From: Echinarachnius parma | Lineage: Eukaryota; Echinodermata; Echinoidea; Clypeasteroida; Echinarachniidae | Direction of reading: 5' to 3' | Assembly (NCBI GenBank): GCA_037951105.1 | Contig: JBAMJV010009403.1 | Location: forward strand, 1-64,000 | Length of the DNA stretch: 64,000 nt | Part shown: piece after piece, positions 34,304-46,181 of the stretch | How positions within the stretch are numbered: position 1 is the stretch's first letter | Layout of the letters: each line of letters starts with the position of its first letter | Made by a program: the position numbers and the translations under genes | The notes under the pieces: generated by a model | The model's database searches: none | The model's input: only the letters and a program-made list of their open reading frames with translations | What the model was told of the DNA's origin: nothing

Positions 34304-37179
34304 AGTTAACCGTCATGCTATCACAGCAGGAGTTATTGACGTGGAATTCAGATGACATACTGGAAATATTAGACAAACCAACCATTGCAGATATGTACAT
34401 AATATTTTAATAACATGTGTACACATTTACATTTTACATACACCCTTTTCAAAAGTTATATGTGTTGTATAGTGTTGTATAGCAGCACGCATGCAATAGC
34501 TAGAGTGTATGTGTTACGTAAGTTATTACACGTAATTAACATGGCAAAGTCGACAATAAGAAAAACTAATTTCAACTACATTTTGCAAAATTCATGGGAA
34601 AACTTTCAGAAGTCTGTGGGCGTCTTGATTGTATTATCATCTTGACAGGTGCTGGGATAATTTCTTTACATTTTGCAAAGGAAAAGGTTTCGTTGAAGTG
34701 TAGTAGACATAGCAATATAGATGTACATGATATGTCATAACGATGCTGTTTTATTGATTCAGATTAATAATTTGTCCATAATTTCCATTATGTGTGATAA
34801 AACGCTAGTTAATGGTTAACGTGCAGAAGAGACAAGTAAACAGATACCAGGTAAACAGGTAATAATATTGACCTGTGAGCAGGTTAATTTATTTCTCAGA
34901 TAGGAGGATATATTTGAAGCGTTATAAGTTACGATATTATAATATATAAATAATATAAGGTACTTTCAACTTTAAATAACCATCAATACACACCGCAGGC
35001 ATTGTTTTTTTTTATGGGATACTAAACAAATACATTTCTGCCGTATCCAAAGTCTCCTTATTTTCATTCTACATTTAAAGTCTGGAATAATGAGTTTGTT
35101 TAATATTTCTGATGCCTTCTAGTATTAGCTACATTTTCAGTTTTCTTGTATAATATAGAGCCTTTACCCTTCGGACTCTGTAAACTAATCCATTTGATTT
35201 CGCCCGATTAGGATATTGACCCTGACTCGGTCATTAATAAGAAACTAAACCTCCCAACAACATTTTGTATAGGCTCATTCAGTATTAAAGGGAATGCCTA
35301 TGATTGCGAAACATTGTCAGATTCACGTTTATGTCGAGAACACTCTAATCCATATTTATTTGACAGACTTTCTCGATGTAAAAAAAAAAAAAAAAGAACA
35401 TTATATCATGGGCCTTTGATGAAATTCTTTGTATTGACAACACGGTGCCGTGATATTCTACATTTAATCAAATATCTCATTTAACCGTCCTACAATAAAA
35501 TTGTTGACTTTCCAATAAAAAAAAGAACTAAACGTAATATTCATTGTTTGTTACTTGTGAGAGTGACGTTTATTTGAGAAAAACAACGAGTCATTACAAA
35601 TTATGGAGAAGCACATGACCTCAACAAATGTTGTTTACTATTTTCATGTCCAATGTTGTTAACGTTGGTCAAAACAAGGATGTTTTCTACTTCCTACGAG
35701 TTGTGAGTATCCAACGTAATTCAATGTTGGGATATGACTGGGCCGAACGATCATCTAATGTTCCGAGGGTTATTACACAGAGACTATGCCTGGTTCTGCA
35801 ACTACTATATGGAGGTGGATAATATGACGTCATATTAACAAAGGACACTCCATAACGGGTTGCATTTTGCTAATACTGGGATACGACCTGCTTCCACAAA
35901 TGATGTTTTCAATAGTGATCACATTATGAGGAACGATTTTTTAACTAAACAAACAACAAACATCAAAAAAAGGAAGGATTGTCATTATTGTCAATAATGG
36001 ATTATTGCTAGATTATAATGTTTTTCTAACAGAATGACGAGTTGACGTGAATATTTGTATGTTTGACAGTCAACATGACTCCAGCACGCAATGGTCAGTG
36101 GGGCTCCTGGCCCCATAGTCAAGAAACCCCGCAAGCTTAGTTGTTTGCTAAGTGTATTCTTTATGTGCAGATTATTGAGCAAAAACGGTTCTCCTACTAG
36201 TCCCGAACTATAGGATCAACTGGGCAAGCATGAGTAACCCATTAAGTAAACCTTCGTTAGCAACTAACGATCTTTGCATATGATTCTTAGCCACGTCATA
36301 CAACAAAAGCCTTAACAAGGAACTAAGCTAGCGGGCTTTCATAACATGGGCCCATGGCTCGAGCCAGTAGTTTGGAATTGTGTGATTTGAATAGATAAAA
36401 TCTAAAATGCAGCCTCACAGGTTGGACCCCCCCCCCCCCCCTTCCACCTTGACCACTTCCTGATTACGCCACTGCATAACGGTTTCCATGACTTTATTTT
36501 GAAGAACGTTTTATGTATTCCTTTTTGTTGCAATTCATTTATTAATGCATACATTTCGGATCAACAGTTTTCCATGACAATCCTTTTTCAATGAGCATTA
36601 CTGGTTGTCATATTTTATTACATTGGTGGGCCACCAATTATTCGACTTTATGATTTTACAATACTACGATATATTTACTAGACTGCTACACGTACAATTG
36701 TATTCGACAATGCAATAATTATGTTGTTTGCACAAAATGTTCATAGCAGCCTCCCACCGAGTTTCTATAGTGTGGATTCAGTTGTGGACTACTGTTTCGA
36801 TTTGATATATTGACAGAGGCAAAAAGATTTCCAATTGTGATTTTTTTCACGAGTTAAATTTTTCCTTTTCACATTGGCGAGTTTCATGCTTGACGTGGTA
36901 TACAGAAATATATTATTGTGTAACATAATCAGTTCACTCAGTGTGGGGACGTATTGCTGATTTCATAAAATATTATATTATTTCTGCTCGAGGTACGTGC
37001 TATGTTTTGTATACAACGTATTGGTATTGGGGCTTTTTTTAATACAGTGCCTGGGAAACTGAAGGTATCAATGAGAAATACTTCAACCACATACAAAGAT
37101 TATTGTGTCAAACTATAGTGGAGGTGAAAATACTAATAATGATAATTATATATTTTTATATAGCACAATAAATACAGAG
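34304..37179. repeat. Paralogous segment copy C; no gene
   Basis: Anchors match copy A at 10875-11170 (34620-34930), copy B at 26740 (35240-35295), copy B at 27350-27550 (35510-35710) and copies A/B at 25300/31320 (36840-36910, 'cacattggcgagtttc(a/g)tgcttgacgtgg'). Large parts of the other copies are missing between 35710 and 36750. A poly-C run lies at about 36428. Confidence 0.65.
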
Positions 37180-37335
37180 ATCTTGCAACTTTGTTGACAT
37201 GTGCCAAAATCTAGCCAATGGTTTATAAAGTGTATATTTCGTGTAAGCAACTATGTCCACTAAGTAGCATGTAAACATTTAAATAGTTTTTTAACGTTAA
37301 ATGGATCTAGTAACATTTTCCAAATCCACAAATCT
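37180..37335 (+). mobile_element. MITE family G fragment
   Basis: 'caactttgttgacatgtgcc', 'tatgtccactaagta' and 'agtaacattttccaaatcca' are recognisable but scrambled relative to the full copy, suggesting internal deletion. Confidence 0.5.
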
Positions 37336-37353
37336 TACTTCTTTCTCATGAAA

Positions 37354-37880
37354 ACAAACTTAGAGAGGGCGCTGCACATCACAATTTTTGTGGGAGGTAA
37401 TTATAAACTGAGTGTCGAATTTGAGAGAACATGCAATTTTAATGGCAGAATAGACTTTATTTGGTCAAAATCGACCCCAAAACGGCTGAAATATCAATAA
37501 ATATATCTGAACCTATAATTATTTGGGGCCCAAATAATTAGTTGATTTTTTCAAAAAATAAAAAAAAATGCTTATACTTTTTCAAAAAATATTCAAAAGC
37601 GTTTTTTAAATAGTTATTGATGATCTCTCTATTTAATCATAATTTCAAAAAAACATCACATGCATTATTTTGTATGAAAATGGTTGAAACCAATGCCTTT
37701 TTAGAAAGCGCCCTCTTGTGTTTTAATGGTTCTTTTTTAATGATAACGGGCTTTTTACTTAGTCGTTTGTAATTTTGTATACCTTTCGAGCATGGTGGAG
37801 TTATAACTATTAGTTTATAATGTTACTGTCCAGGTTTGGTTACTAAAGTTCAGCCTTACCAAAACTGTACTACCCCTTTA
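37354..37880 (+). mobile_element. MITE family A, left end truncated
   Basis: It starts inside the left arm at 'agagagggcgctgcacatca' and is complete to 'aaaactgtactacccctt'. It lacks the first roughly 20 bases of the TIR. Confidence 0.82.
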
Positions 37881-38544
37881 AATGAAACTGTTTCCAAATT
37901 TGTACAATTGAAACAAAATTCCACCACCATAGTCATTGTAATTTCTAACATTTTTGAATTGCATGGCTAAACAGTAAATTAATGGGGAAAAACGCGTATA
38001 TCAACAATCATTGCTTATAACTATTGCAAGCTAAGAGGCATTTTTCGATCCTATCACACTATTTCCACATAATTTCCACACTGACAATAAAAACAAACAA
38101 ATATTACATTTTTCAAATTAATAATGTAATCTCGTGAAGTTTGTATACATCTAACGATCGTACTTGCATCGTGTTTATGCTCGTATTATAATGCTATTCT
38201 TTTTTATGCAAATGAAACATTGGCGTTAATATGCCCTGTTTATCAAAATTGTACATGATATGTAATGACGATGCCATTTTTTCAGATACATTGCTTTTCT
38301 ATAATTCCCATACTTTGTAGTACTACGCTGGTTAATGATTAACACTAAGAACAGATAATCAAATAAGTAATAATGATTTCTGAAAAGGTTCATTGCTAAC
38401 ACAGTTTGAAGATTATGTTTGCGGCAGTAAAAGTTATATATATCGAAGATAAAGCACTTTAAACGTATCGATATAATCACCAATAAACGTATTATGTATT
38501 GTATGTCTCGGATAATATTGAAACGTGTTAACTTCAGCCCTTTA
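37881..38544. repeat. Paralogous segment copy D, left part; no gene
   Basis: 38210-38450 resembles 34720-34900 and 10990-11140 ('acgctggttaatg', 'gtacatgatatgt'). No coding frame. Confidence 0.5.
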
Positions 38545-39084
38545 CAGGGTGACCCCCACAAAACGGAACGGAGCATTTCCCAAAATAAAGTAACAACATG
38601 ATTATGTCCATAAGATAGAGTGTCTTTTCCGATGAAAAATGATACCAAGAACAGTCATTTTGGTCGTGTAATTTTTGTTTTAGGGCGCTGTGAGTAACAG
38701 CCATGTCAGGGTCCATTTTTTGACAATATTTTACCAAGTCAGTGCCTGATAAATGAGACTTACTGCCCGACATACCATTGAACACGCGAGTATTCCGCGC
38801 GCCATTGTTAGTGTGCATTCAGCAGTGTGCCGAGCGGTGCCGAGAGAATGGGCATAGTATGACGGGCAGTAAGTCTCATTTATTAGACACTGAATTGGTA
38901 AAAATTGACAAAAATAGTAACCTGACATGGTCTCACTCAAAGCGCCCTAAAACGAAAACTACACGTCAACAATTAAATTTCTTGGTATCGTTGTTCATTG
39001 GAAAGGACACCTTATCCGATGGACATGTTAATTTTGTTACTTTATTTTGGGAAGTGCCCCGTTTTGTTTTTTTGGGCCACCCTG
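38545..39084. mobile_element. Mariner-like MITE, family B, complete
   Basis: TA then 'cagggtgacccccacaaaac' at the left, with 'gggccaccctg' then TA at the right. The body has inverted halves: 'cagtcattttggtcgtgtag'-type sequence is mirrored across a centre near 38815, where 'gtgtgcattcagcag' lies. No transposase. The frames at 38534-38940 and 38778-39089 are opposite-strand readings of this fold-back. Confidence 0.83.
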
Positions 39085-39374
39085 TATAGTATTTTTTCGT
39101 AAGTATCCGTGATTCATAGTAAACTTTATGTATAAACAAATTATGTACTTTGTGTTATATTCCTAATACATATGTTTATTTGCCTTGGAAAGGACATTTT
39201 ATCTGATGGACATGTTCATTTTGTTACTTAATTTTGGGAAGTGCCCCGTTACGGTTTTTTGGGGCCACACTGTTTAGTATTTATCGTAAGTCTCCGTGAT
39301 TCATAGTTAACTTTATGTATAAACAAATTACGTACTTTGTGTTATATTCCTAATACATATGTTTATTTGCCTTA
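38998..39374. repeat. 187-bp tandem duplication of a MITE B end plus flank
   Basis: The last 87 bases of the MITE plus about 100 bp of flank ('atccgtgattcatagtaaac', 'ttcctaatacatatgtttat') repeat directly with a period of 187. The second copy's MITE end is already diverged ('cacactgtttag' for 'caccctgtatag'). Confidence 0.85.
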
Positions 39375-39397
39375 TAATATTATCTATATATGGTACT

Positions 39398-40450
39398 TCC
39401 ATTTGAGCCCTTACCCTTTGGACTATATAAACCAGGCCAGGCTGCCAGGCGATACACCCGATAAACTATTGTCTTTGACACTGTCTGTATGCTCATTCGG
39501 TTTTAAACGAGCTCTCTTAAATTTTGTTTCTGTTTAAATGTGAAACGCCGGGCTGCCTGATAATACAACTTGTTTAAAGCTAATATCAAAAGAAGTTGTT
39601 GAAAGGCCGCAGTGGGTTATTGTGTGACACGTTTCGTCAGTATGCGAACATCTGAGGAGGTGACGCTGTTAAAGGAGAATTCCGGACGAGTTTAAACAAA
39701 ATACAGTATATTGGAAATAAATCTAGAGAATGTGCTTGAATATTTTCAGGATTTGACTATCTTTGGTTGATTTCTAAGAGATTTTTCTAATGTCATTAAC
39801 TCTGAGGAAATAATTAAATTTACTGCACACAATCATGAGACCCTTACGTAGCACCCTCACTTTGCTCAATTTCTTGAGTAGGCTTGAATCCGGTGCCACT
39901 GCATTGTGATCACTGCATGTGTCATTCATAGTAGCCGGTCATGCAGAGCCAGCAAATTCAATAACCACGTTTACAGGACTTTGTGTCTATTCAAATTCCA
40001 ATGAAAGTCAAACGTGTTACAATTTCGGGCAGGCAAGTATTTTCAAACGGTTCAACAATGCAGTAATGCTCAAAGGCACGGTTGAGTGGCGCATCGTGGA
40101 CTAAACTATTCATGATCGAGCATTGTATTGGTCCGATCAAAAGAACACATTCGCTGCAGTGTAAAAACATAGATAGGCGCATAGTGAGGGTCGCACGTCA
40201 CAAATTGGTGCATTGTGGGATAGAACAAGCTCGCTCCCGAATTTGTGTCATTAGAATTTCAAAGCTAATTATAAGAACCCACAATCATACTTTTTTCATA
40301 AAAAATTGTGTTTATTGACCTAGAATATCTGTCTTTCAATCATTAGAAGCTTGAAATCGTGTGGAAGTCCACTTTAATATCTTCTTTCATTCCGTTCTGC
40401 CTGAATGCATACTAATTGGCAGCCTGACGGGCTTCGACCTGATTTCTTTA
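39398..40450. repeat. Paralogous segment copy D, right part, with an inserted block
   Basis: It matches 85-510 in two pieces. Between them (about 39675-40375) lies unrelated sequence beginning 'ttaaaggagaattccgg' and ending 'gaagtccacttta', probably an inserted element, with no protein recognised. Frames at 39919-40318 fall in that insert. Confidence 0.55.
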
Positions 40451-42360
40451 TGACTATGAACTTAAACAAAACTTGTATAAGTATCAAAATACAGCGCCCA
40501 TCCTGATACCACCATCATATTGTTACGTTGGTCTGGTAATTTTCCTTGTTAATGAATGTTGTTAAAGGAGTGGGGTAATCCCGGCTTTGATTCAGGTTTA
40601 TAGCTTTAAATATGTGCCTTTATTGATATACCACACTCTTTTTTTCAAAGAAATCCTTAAGTTGGGAAAAAAAGGTAAATTTTATGCAACTTTTTTGCTT
40701 TATTACGCATCGGCGTTCCATGCTCCTAACAAAAGTCATTTATAGCAGAGCGGGAATGTGCGCACGTGTCACCCGATTCATGACATCACATGCAGACCGC
40801 AACGCGGAGGAATGTGCATTGTTTACATGTAGAGCCTATGACTTGCTTGTAAAACAAACTCGTTTTTGCTTGTAAATTGAGGTTTTACTAAAAATGCTTA
40901 AGAATTGCTAAGAAATGAATTGTAGCAGGATGCAGCTACACATCTGAGCGTATATCGTCCATGATATAAACCTGAACAAATGTTTGCAAATATTGAAACA
41001 AATGGAAATAATATCTCTGTGTCAACGTGAGTATTGCACTCAGAGTGTACGTCTATGACCGAGCTAAACTGCGATTGCCTGCAGGTGACGTCACAAAGAT
41101 GACGTCATTTTTTGTTCGCCCGGGACTCAGTTTTTTTACGGGGGTTCCGAAAGTGAATTTACAAGTTGATTTTTTTTATTTTACCGGGTTTTCCCACGAG
41201 GAAAATATGTTTGTATTAGTAATCTTCATGAAAATCTACCTTAAATACAGTAAAACCCAATTTTGAGGCAGTTTTCTTGTCACCATACCTTTATTAAGGG
41301 TTGTATAATTTAGATTTGAGATTTAACATTTATAATAGATTATGATTTTGCGTATTAGTGGTCCCTTCATGTTCTCTTAGTAGTATGACAATTAGGACGG
41401 TGCAGCGATTATGTGTGTTAACCAAGATGAACGCAAGTGAAAAGCGATTTGACAAACTTAAAGTACATTCTCATTGTCCTTATCTTTGTCAACTTAAAAT
41501 AACAGTATACGTTCAAATTGTCCTTAGCCTTAGCCTTAGTAATTTTTGGTTTGGTTTGTTTCGGTTGATGCTTCCTTCTTGTCTCATAGGAGACGGAAGA
41601 TACATACCACCCCCCCCCCCCCTCCTCCCCACCTGCCATGTGGGAACGCATAGGCGTAGGAGGCGGTAGCTGAGCCTTTCCTACCCTCCCCCCCCCCCCC
41701 CACCCCCACCCCACCCCTGGAGTTTTGAAAAAGGCCGTATTCCGTCAAAAAGCACCTGGAATTCGGTGAAAACCTTACCGTATTTGGGCAAGACCATTAT
41801 ATATTTGGGGAAAACATGTCATTTTTCAAAGGCAAAACCATGCATGTCATATTCAAATAAACCAGGTCACATTTCGCAATCCCAAGCAACATTCGAGTGA
41901 GGTCGTCTTACTTTCGGGCAAAGCCGTCTCGTAATTGGGAAAATCGAGTTATTGCGGGGATTTTTTTTATTTGGCTTGTCGGTGAATGGTCGGGAAAATA
42001 CCTTAGCTCCCCTCCCCCCAAGTAAAATGGTTACCCACGTAATTAATATCTGTGCTGTATTGTTATCATCACAAATCACCCATAGCAATCTTACAGTGAT
42101 AATACGTATATAACTTCGCCTTAAATACTACGTTTTGAGAAGCTTAATGGTTCACTTTAGTCATGGGTCTTAAAAACAACTACCATTACTTCTAGTCCAT
42201 TCAGTATATTAGAGGAACAACATTTCATGAGACCAAACATTTGTGTTTCAGAAATACTAGTGACAGTTAATCCGAATTATAATTGTCATTTTCCTTCTTG
42301 ATATTTCAAAACAGCTTTGCTTTCGAACAAAATATTTTGATACGTATAATTCTTAACACT
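40451..42360. other. No gene seen; poly-C tracts at 41609 and 41689
   Basis: Mixed sequence upstream of the NLR gene. Opposed 103- and 98-codon frames at 41358-41714 come from C-rich low complexity (Pro/Gly runs) and are not called. The stretch 41720-41960 repeats loose motifs of the 'ggcaaaaccnt' type. No promoter elements can be named with confidence. Confidence 0.4.
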
Positions 42361-42448
42361 TGCCTTTTCCCTCTCCTCAGTCCTGCAGACGACTGTCCAG
42401 AAGTAGAGACTGATTGTATTCTGCTAGGTATGTGACCTGCGCACCACC
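42361..42448 (+). promoter_or_regulatory. NLR 5' leader: splice acceptor and start-stop upstream ORF
   Basis: A pyrimidine-rich 'ttttccctctcctcag' (ending 42380) looks like a good splice acceptor, implying at least one upstream untranslated exon that I cannot locate. In-frame stops at 42404 and 42425 exclude an earlier start in the coding frame. A minimal upstream ORF, ATG directly followed by TGA (42430-42435), lies 13 bases before the main ATG. Start-stop elements of this kind are known to hold ribosomes and lower translation. That role here is inference. Confidence 0.5.
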
Positions 42449-42919
42449 ATGCCTGTCTCCATGTGTGACTGGAGGGTCAGGATTGGGAGATTTATTCCAA
42501 GACCTCCAGTCAAGCACGACAAGACACGAAAGGGCAAGAGATTCCGCCAAAGAAACAAAAAGAAAAGGAAAAAGAAATTACGGACAAGAAAAGAGGAGAA
42601 CAAGAAAAGGGGGGAAAGGGTAGTTCCTAAATACATTAAGAAGAAAGTGAAAGGAATCGTTCACCAAAAGGGATGGAAGAAGATATTGAAACAACGACAT
42701 GTATCACAAAAGGAAGCAGACGCAAGGGAAGAACCATCCCAGAAAGAGCAACATGCAGAGGAAGCAACTGTTGATAGACTGAGAACGAGCACTATGGAGA
42801 GGGCGACCTCATTATGTGAGAGTGAAGCTGCCACACACGAGTATTCACTGAGTTGTTCATCAGGCATCTACCTTCGATGTAGGAAACATTTCAAGCGTAT
42901 AACGTCACGAGCTAAAAAG
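42449..42919 (+). CDS. NLR exon 1: very basic N-terminal segment plus first module
   Basis: It has 157 codons and ends on AAG before the donor GTTAGA, in phase 0. The ATG sits in a strong context (caccaccATGc). Residues about 24-95 are extremely Lys/Arg-rich (for example NKKKRKKKLRTRK), which would suit nuclear or nucleic-acid targeting. The last roughly 30 residues (SSGIYLRCRKHFKRITSRAKKV) form the first copy of a module that recurs in exons 2-6. No known domain is recognised. Membership of the NLR gene is inferred from strand, phase and shared module sequence. Transcript evidence would be needed for certainty. Confidence 0.68.
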
Positions 42920-43923
42920 GTTAGATATTAAAGTGCTATTTGCCTATTTGAACACATCGGGCCATCAGAGGCCATACTTGAGGCCGTCAGTATTATGGCA
43001 TATCTATCATGACATTAGTCTTTTGACAAGCCTGTCTCGTCTGAACTGAGTTGAATGCAAGGAACGACTGGACAGCGCGACTACAATGCACACTCTCTTG
43101 GCGAGACAGTCTTTTCGCAAATGGATTGCTCTCCGATGAACTTCTTTTGTTAAGTATTGAATTCCTCTACCTATGAGTTGCGCCCAATCAGGAAGCCGGG
43201 TTATCACGTACTCCTGCATTATGCATCATTCCCCAACGCAAGACACAAACTATACCACAGTGAACCGACGCTGCATGCACGCTGAAGCAATACAAAGGTC
43301 CGATGCAAAGCAACACACACACATACACGCACACGTCCCGAGGTCACACACAGAAACATACACACACACACACACACACAGCCTACACAGGGATGTGTTT
43401 GTGTATACAATGCTATGTACTGGGCGAGTATGCCGACGTACACGTAGTTCATATTTAAATGGGAGAGGCAAAGAGACGTTTGACTGTACAGAAAGACGTG
43501 TGCTCAATGCAGTAGATATATCACAAAACTATGCATGATTCATTAAATCAAGCTTATGCATATTCATGAGCCAGTAGAAGCGTAAAGGCGAGGGGATCGC
43601 ACGTGAATTCATCATTTGCCAGATAGCCTCCATCAGGCGTTCAGTCGTTCCTGATCTTGCATGCAGCGCAGCCATTGCTTGCTTGAGACACGAAGCCTTG
43701 TTAAAGGCTATCATGACATATGCGTTAGGCACAAACATGCATCCAGTTAATTCTGCTGGATTTTGTTTTGTAATGAACAAATATGTAATACTGTAACGTT
43801 TCATAGATAAGTTGGTAAATAAATACACTAACGAGATAAAAAATAAACTGAACAGTTACCATTTTAAGTATAACACTGTTCATAATAAGCAACTGACATA
43901 TTTTGTTGTATTGTTAAACGCAG
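42920..43923. other. NLR intron 1; CA microsatellite
   Basis: It holds a CA-rich low-complexity tract (about 43313-43380). The frames over it on both strands (His-Thr or Val-Cys runs) are artefacts. Nothing else is recognised. Confidence 0.55.
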
Positions 43924-44115
43924 ACTAAACAAGCAGGAATCATCAAAGGTGGAGGATCCCTCTCCTCTGAGTCAAGGAGGACAAGCGGTGGCCGAAAAGG
44001 GACCTCATCATTCAACGGTGAAGCTGACACATCCAGCTATTCAGAGAGTCGGTCACCTGGCATCTTTCATCGCTGTAGGAAACGTCTCAAGTGCATAACA
44101 CCACGAGCTAAAAAA
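43924..44115 (+). CDS. NLR exon 2: basic Ser/Arg module
   Basis: It has 64 codons, phase 0 at both ends. The acceptor is 'aacgcag' and the donor AAA then GTAAAT. It starts TKQAG and ends with the module SPGIFHRCRKRLKCITPRAKKV, closely related to the end of exon 1 and to exons 3 and 4. The acceptor '(a)acgcag' before ACT/ATT is also conserved in these exons, so the exon duplicated together with its splice signals. Function is unknown. A mariner-like MITE begins only about 25 bases after the donor. Confidence 0.72.
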
Positions 44116-44142
44116 GTAAATGTAATAGACAGGCTATATGTA

Positions 44143-44660
44143 CAGGGTGGCCCCCAAAAAACGGAACAGGGCACTTCCCAAAATATAGTATCAAACTATG
44201 TATATCAACCAGATAAGGTGTCTTTTCCAATGAAAAACGATACCAAGAACAGTACTTTTGGTCGTGTAGTTTTTGTCTTAGGACGCCTTGAGTGAGACCA
44301 TGTCAGGTGCCAATTTTTGTCAATTTGTACCTAGTCAGGGCCAGTAAAACCGCACTCACTGCCCGTAATACCATGCCCATTATCTCGGCACACGGCTGAG
44401 TGCACACTGTTAATGGCGCACTGTGTTATACGCTATGAAAGGCGGTGCGTGCGGTTTTACTGGCCCTGACTAGATACAAATTAACAGAAAACGGAACCTG
44501 ACATCATGTCACTCACAGCGCCCTAGAACAAAAACTACTCAACCAAAATGGCTGCTCTTGGTATCGTTTTTCATTGTAAGGACACCCTATCCATTGGACA
44601 TAATAATTGTGTTGCTGTATTTTGGGAAGTGCCCCGTTCCGTTTTTTGGGGGCCACCCTG
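44143..44660. mobile_element. Mariner-like MITE, family B, complete, in NLR intron 2
   Basis: TA-flanked ends 'cagggtggcccccaaaaaac' and 'gttttttgggggccaccctg' are perfect mirrors. The halves are inverted around about 44400, so the element folds back on itself. 518 bp, no transposase. Confidence 0.92.
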
Positions 44661-44900
44661 TATATGTTCCAAACGTCGTTTATAAGGCTTTTCCAGGGAT
44701 TTATTTGCTGAAAAAATAATTCCATCCCTGAAAAGGCCTTATGGACGAAAATTTGGAAAAACTACGTTTACACACGGTGTTAAATTAAACTGTACGCACT
44801 AGTACAACACTATCTTAAACAAGACTTTGATTTAGACAAGTGCACGTCAGATTTGTAATTTTGTAAGAAGGATATGACATAATAATACGTTATCATGGCT

Positions 44901-45316
44901 TAAAGGGTACCACCACCCAAAAATAATATTCTTATTATAGAAAGGTACCATCTTTAGTATTCCATTCCTTCAACAAGTTCACAAAAATATATTTTCAACA
45001 AAATATATATAATTGGAAAACGCATCACCATTCTCAACCATGCGTTCATGCGGTCTGAATTGCGTAGACTATATGCGTGCAGAGCGAATGAATCATCCGG
45101 GAATCTATTGACGTACGCGTGAAAGCATTGGCGCACTCGCAAATGCTTGGCCCGTATGGAACCAGGAAATAGCAGTGGTTCCGTAAGTGGTGGAAATTAA
45201 TTGCTTTGTTTATGAATTACACAACCCTTTGCAAAATTTTGGGTATCTATTTGATATCACAAAACGGTACCAAAACATATAATAATGTGTTGTCCTTTGC
45301 CTGGTGGTCCCCTTTA
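44901..45316. mobile_element. MITE with TTTAAAGGGNACCACCA ends, in NLR intron 2
   Basis: 'ttaaagggtaccaccaccca' at the left pairs with 'tggtggtcccctttaa' at the right, with secondary pairing 'ggtaccatctttagtatt' near the left. About 415 bp, non-coding. A possible relative lies at 32391. Confidence 0.72.
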
Positions 45317-45615
45317 AAATTACATATGCCTGATAAACTGAAATAGTTCAGTTATTTTCAAGCTTACACAATGTTTTGTTTTTATAATGAAATACTAAAC
45401 ATTATTACTTTAATTTCTGTCAACACACTGTCAATATCTTGCTTACTTTGTTGGAGCCAAAGCTAAATATTCTGAAGCTGAAATATTTAAAAATATGAAA
45501 CAAACAGTTAAGTCTAAACAATTTTTGGTTACAGCAGTCACAATTTCAAGTACAACATTTAAACGAAATATTATTCTATTGCACATATTTACTTTGTTTT
45601 ATCTCTAAAACGCGG

Positions 45616-45813
45616 GCTAAAAAGGCGGGAAACAGCATAGAAACAGGATTCACTTCATCTGAGTCGCAGAGAACCAGCGACGGCCAATGGAGAATCTCGC
45701 TATCCGTAGGTGAACCGTCTACTCCCAGTTGTTCCCAGAGTCGGCCTCCTGGTTTCCTCAACCGAAGTAGGAAACGTCTCAAGTGCCTCACAATCACATC
45801 ACGACTTAAAAAG
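45616..45813 (+). pseudogene. NLR exon 3: basic module with a lost splice acceptor
   Basis: It is colinear with exons 2 and 4 over 66 codons, including RPPGFLNRSRKRLKCLTITSRLKKV, and keeps a donor (AAG then GTTAGT). At the acceptor its siblings read 'aacgcag', but this copy reads 'aacgcgg', so the essential AG is GG. The next AG (45635) would enter out of phase with exon 2. The exon is therefore probably skipped, which its 0-0 phase allows without frame damage. It is labelled pseudo-exon on that basis. Confidence 0.62.
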
Positions 45814-45889
45814 GTTAGTTTAATGTTACCATACTTGACCATTTGCACTGATGATACTAAAATATATGATTGAAAAAGAGCAAAGCAAA

Positions 45890-45963
45890 TGAGAATCCAA
45901 CGGGATTCGAACCCGAGACCTCAGGATTGCTAAACCGGTGCTCTTACCGACTGAGTTATAGAA
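45890..45963 (-). repeat. tRNA-Ala-like SINE head, unit a
   Basis: It reads on the minus strand as 'taactcagtcggtaagagc' (A box), a 'tagcaat' anticodon-loop region with AGC in the anticodon position, and 'gggttcgaatccc' (perfect T arm, B box). The acceptor stem does not pair properly and the unit sits in a repeat, so a SINE head is preferred over a working tRNA gene. Confidence 0.7.
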
Positions 45964-46181
45964 AACACGAGTACGGCACTTATCCCTGAAACCCCTTAAT
46001 TGTAATTGCTCGAGTGGTCAGAAGCTATTATAAACCTGACATAAACCCAAGGATAAACTTCCACTTTGAAAAATATATGCGAGGGATCACCGAAGTGATG
46101 CAGCTTTTTGTAATAATTAATTCAAACATATAAAGAAACTGACCAGAAATATATAAAGTGATTGAACAAGAGCAAAGAAAA

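Noticed and set aside
38226-38940. 140- and 94-codon minus-strand frames
   Set aside because: They run through a fold-back MITE of family B and its flank. Equivalent positions in other copies are not open.
41358-41714. Opposed 103- and 98-codon frames
   Set aside because: Driven by poly-C low complexity giving Pro or Gly runs, with no conserved domain.
43173-43538. 121-codon frame with His-Thr repeats and its minus-strand shadows
   Set aside because: Reads through a CA microsatellite inside an NLR intron.
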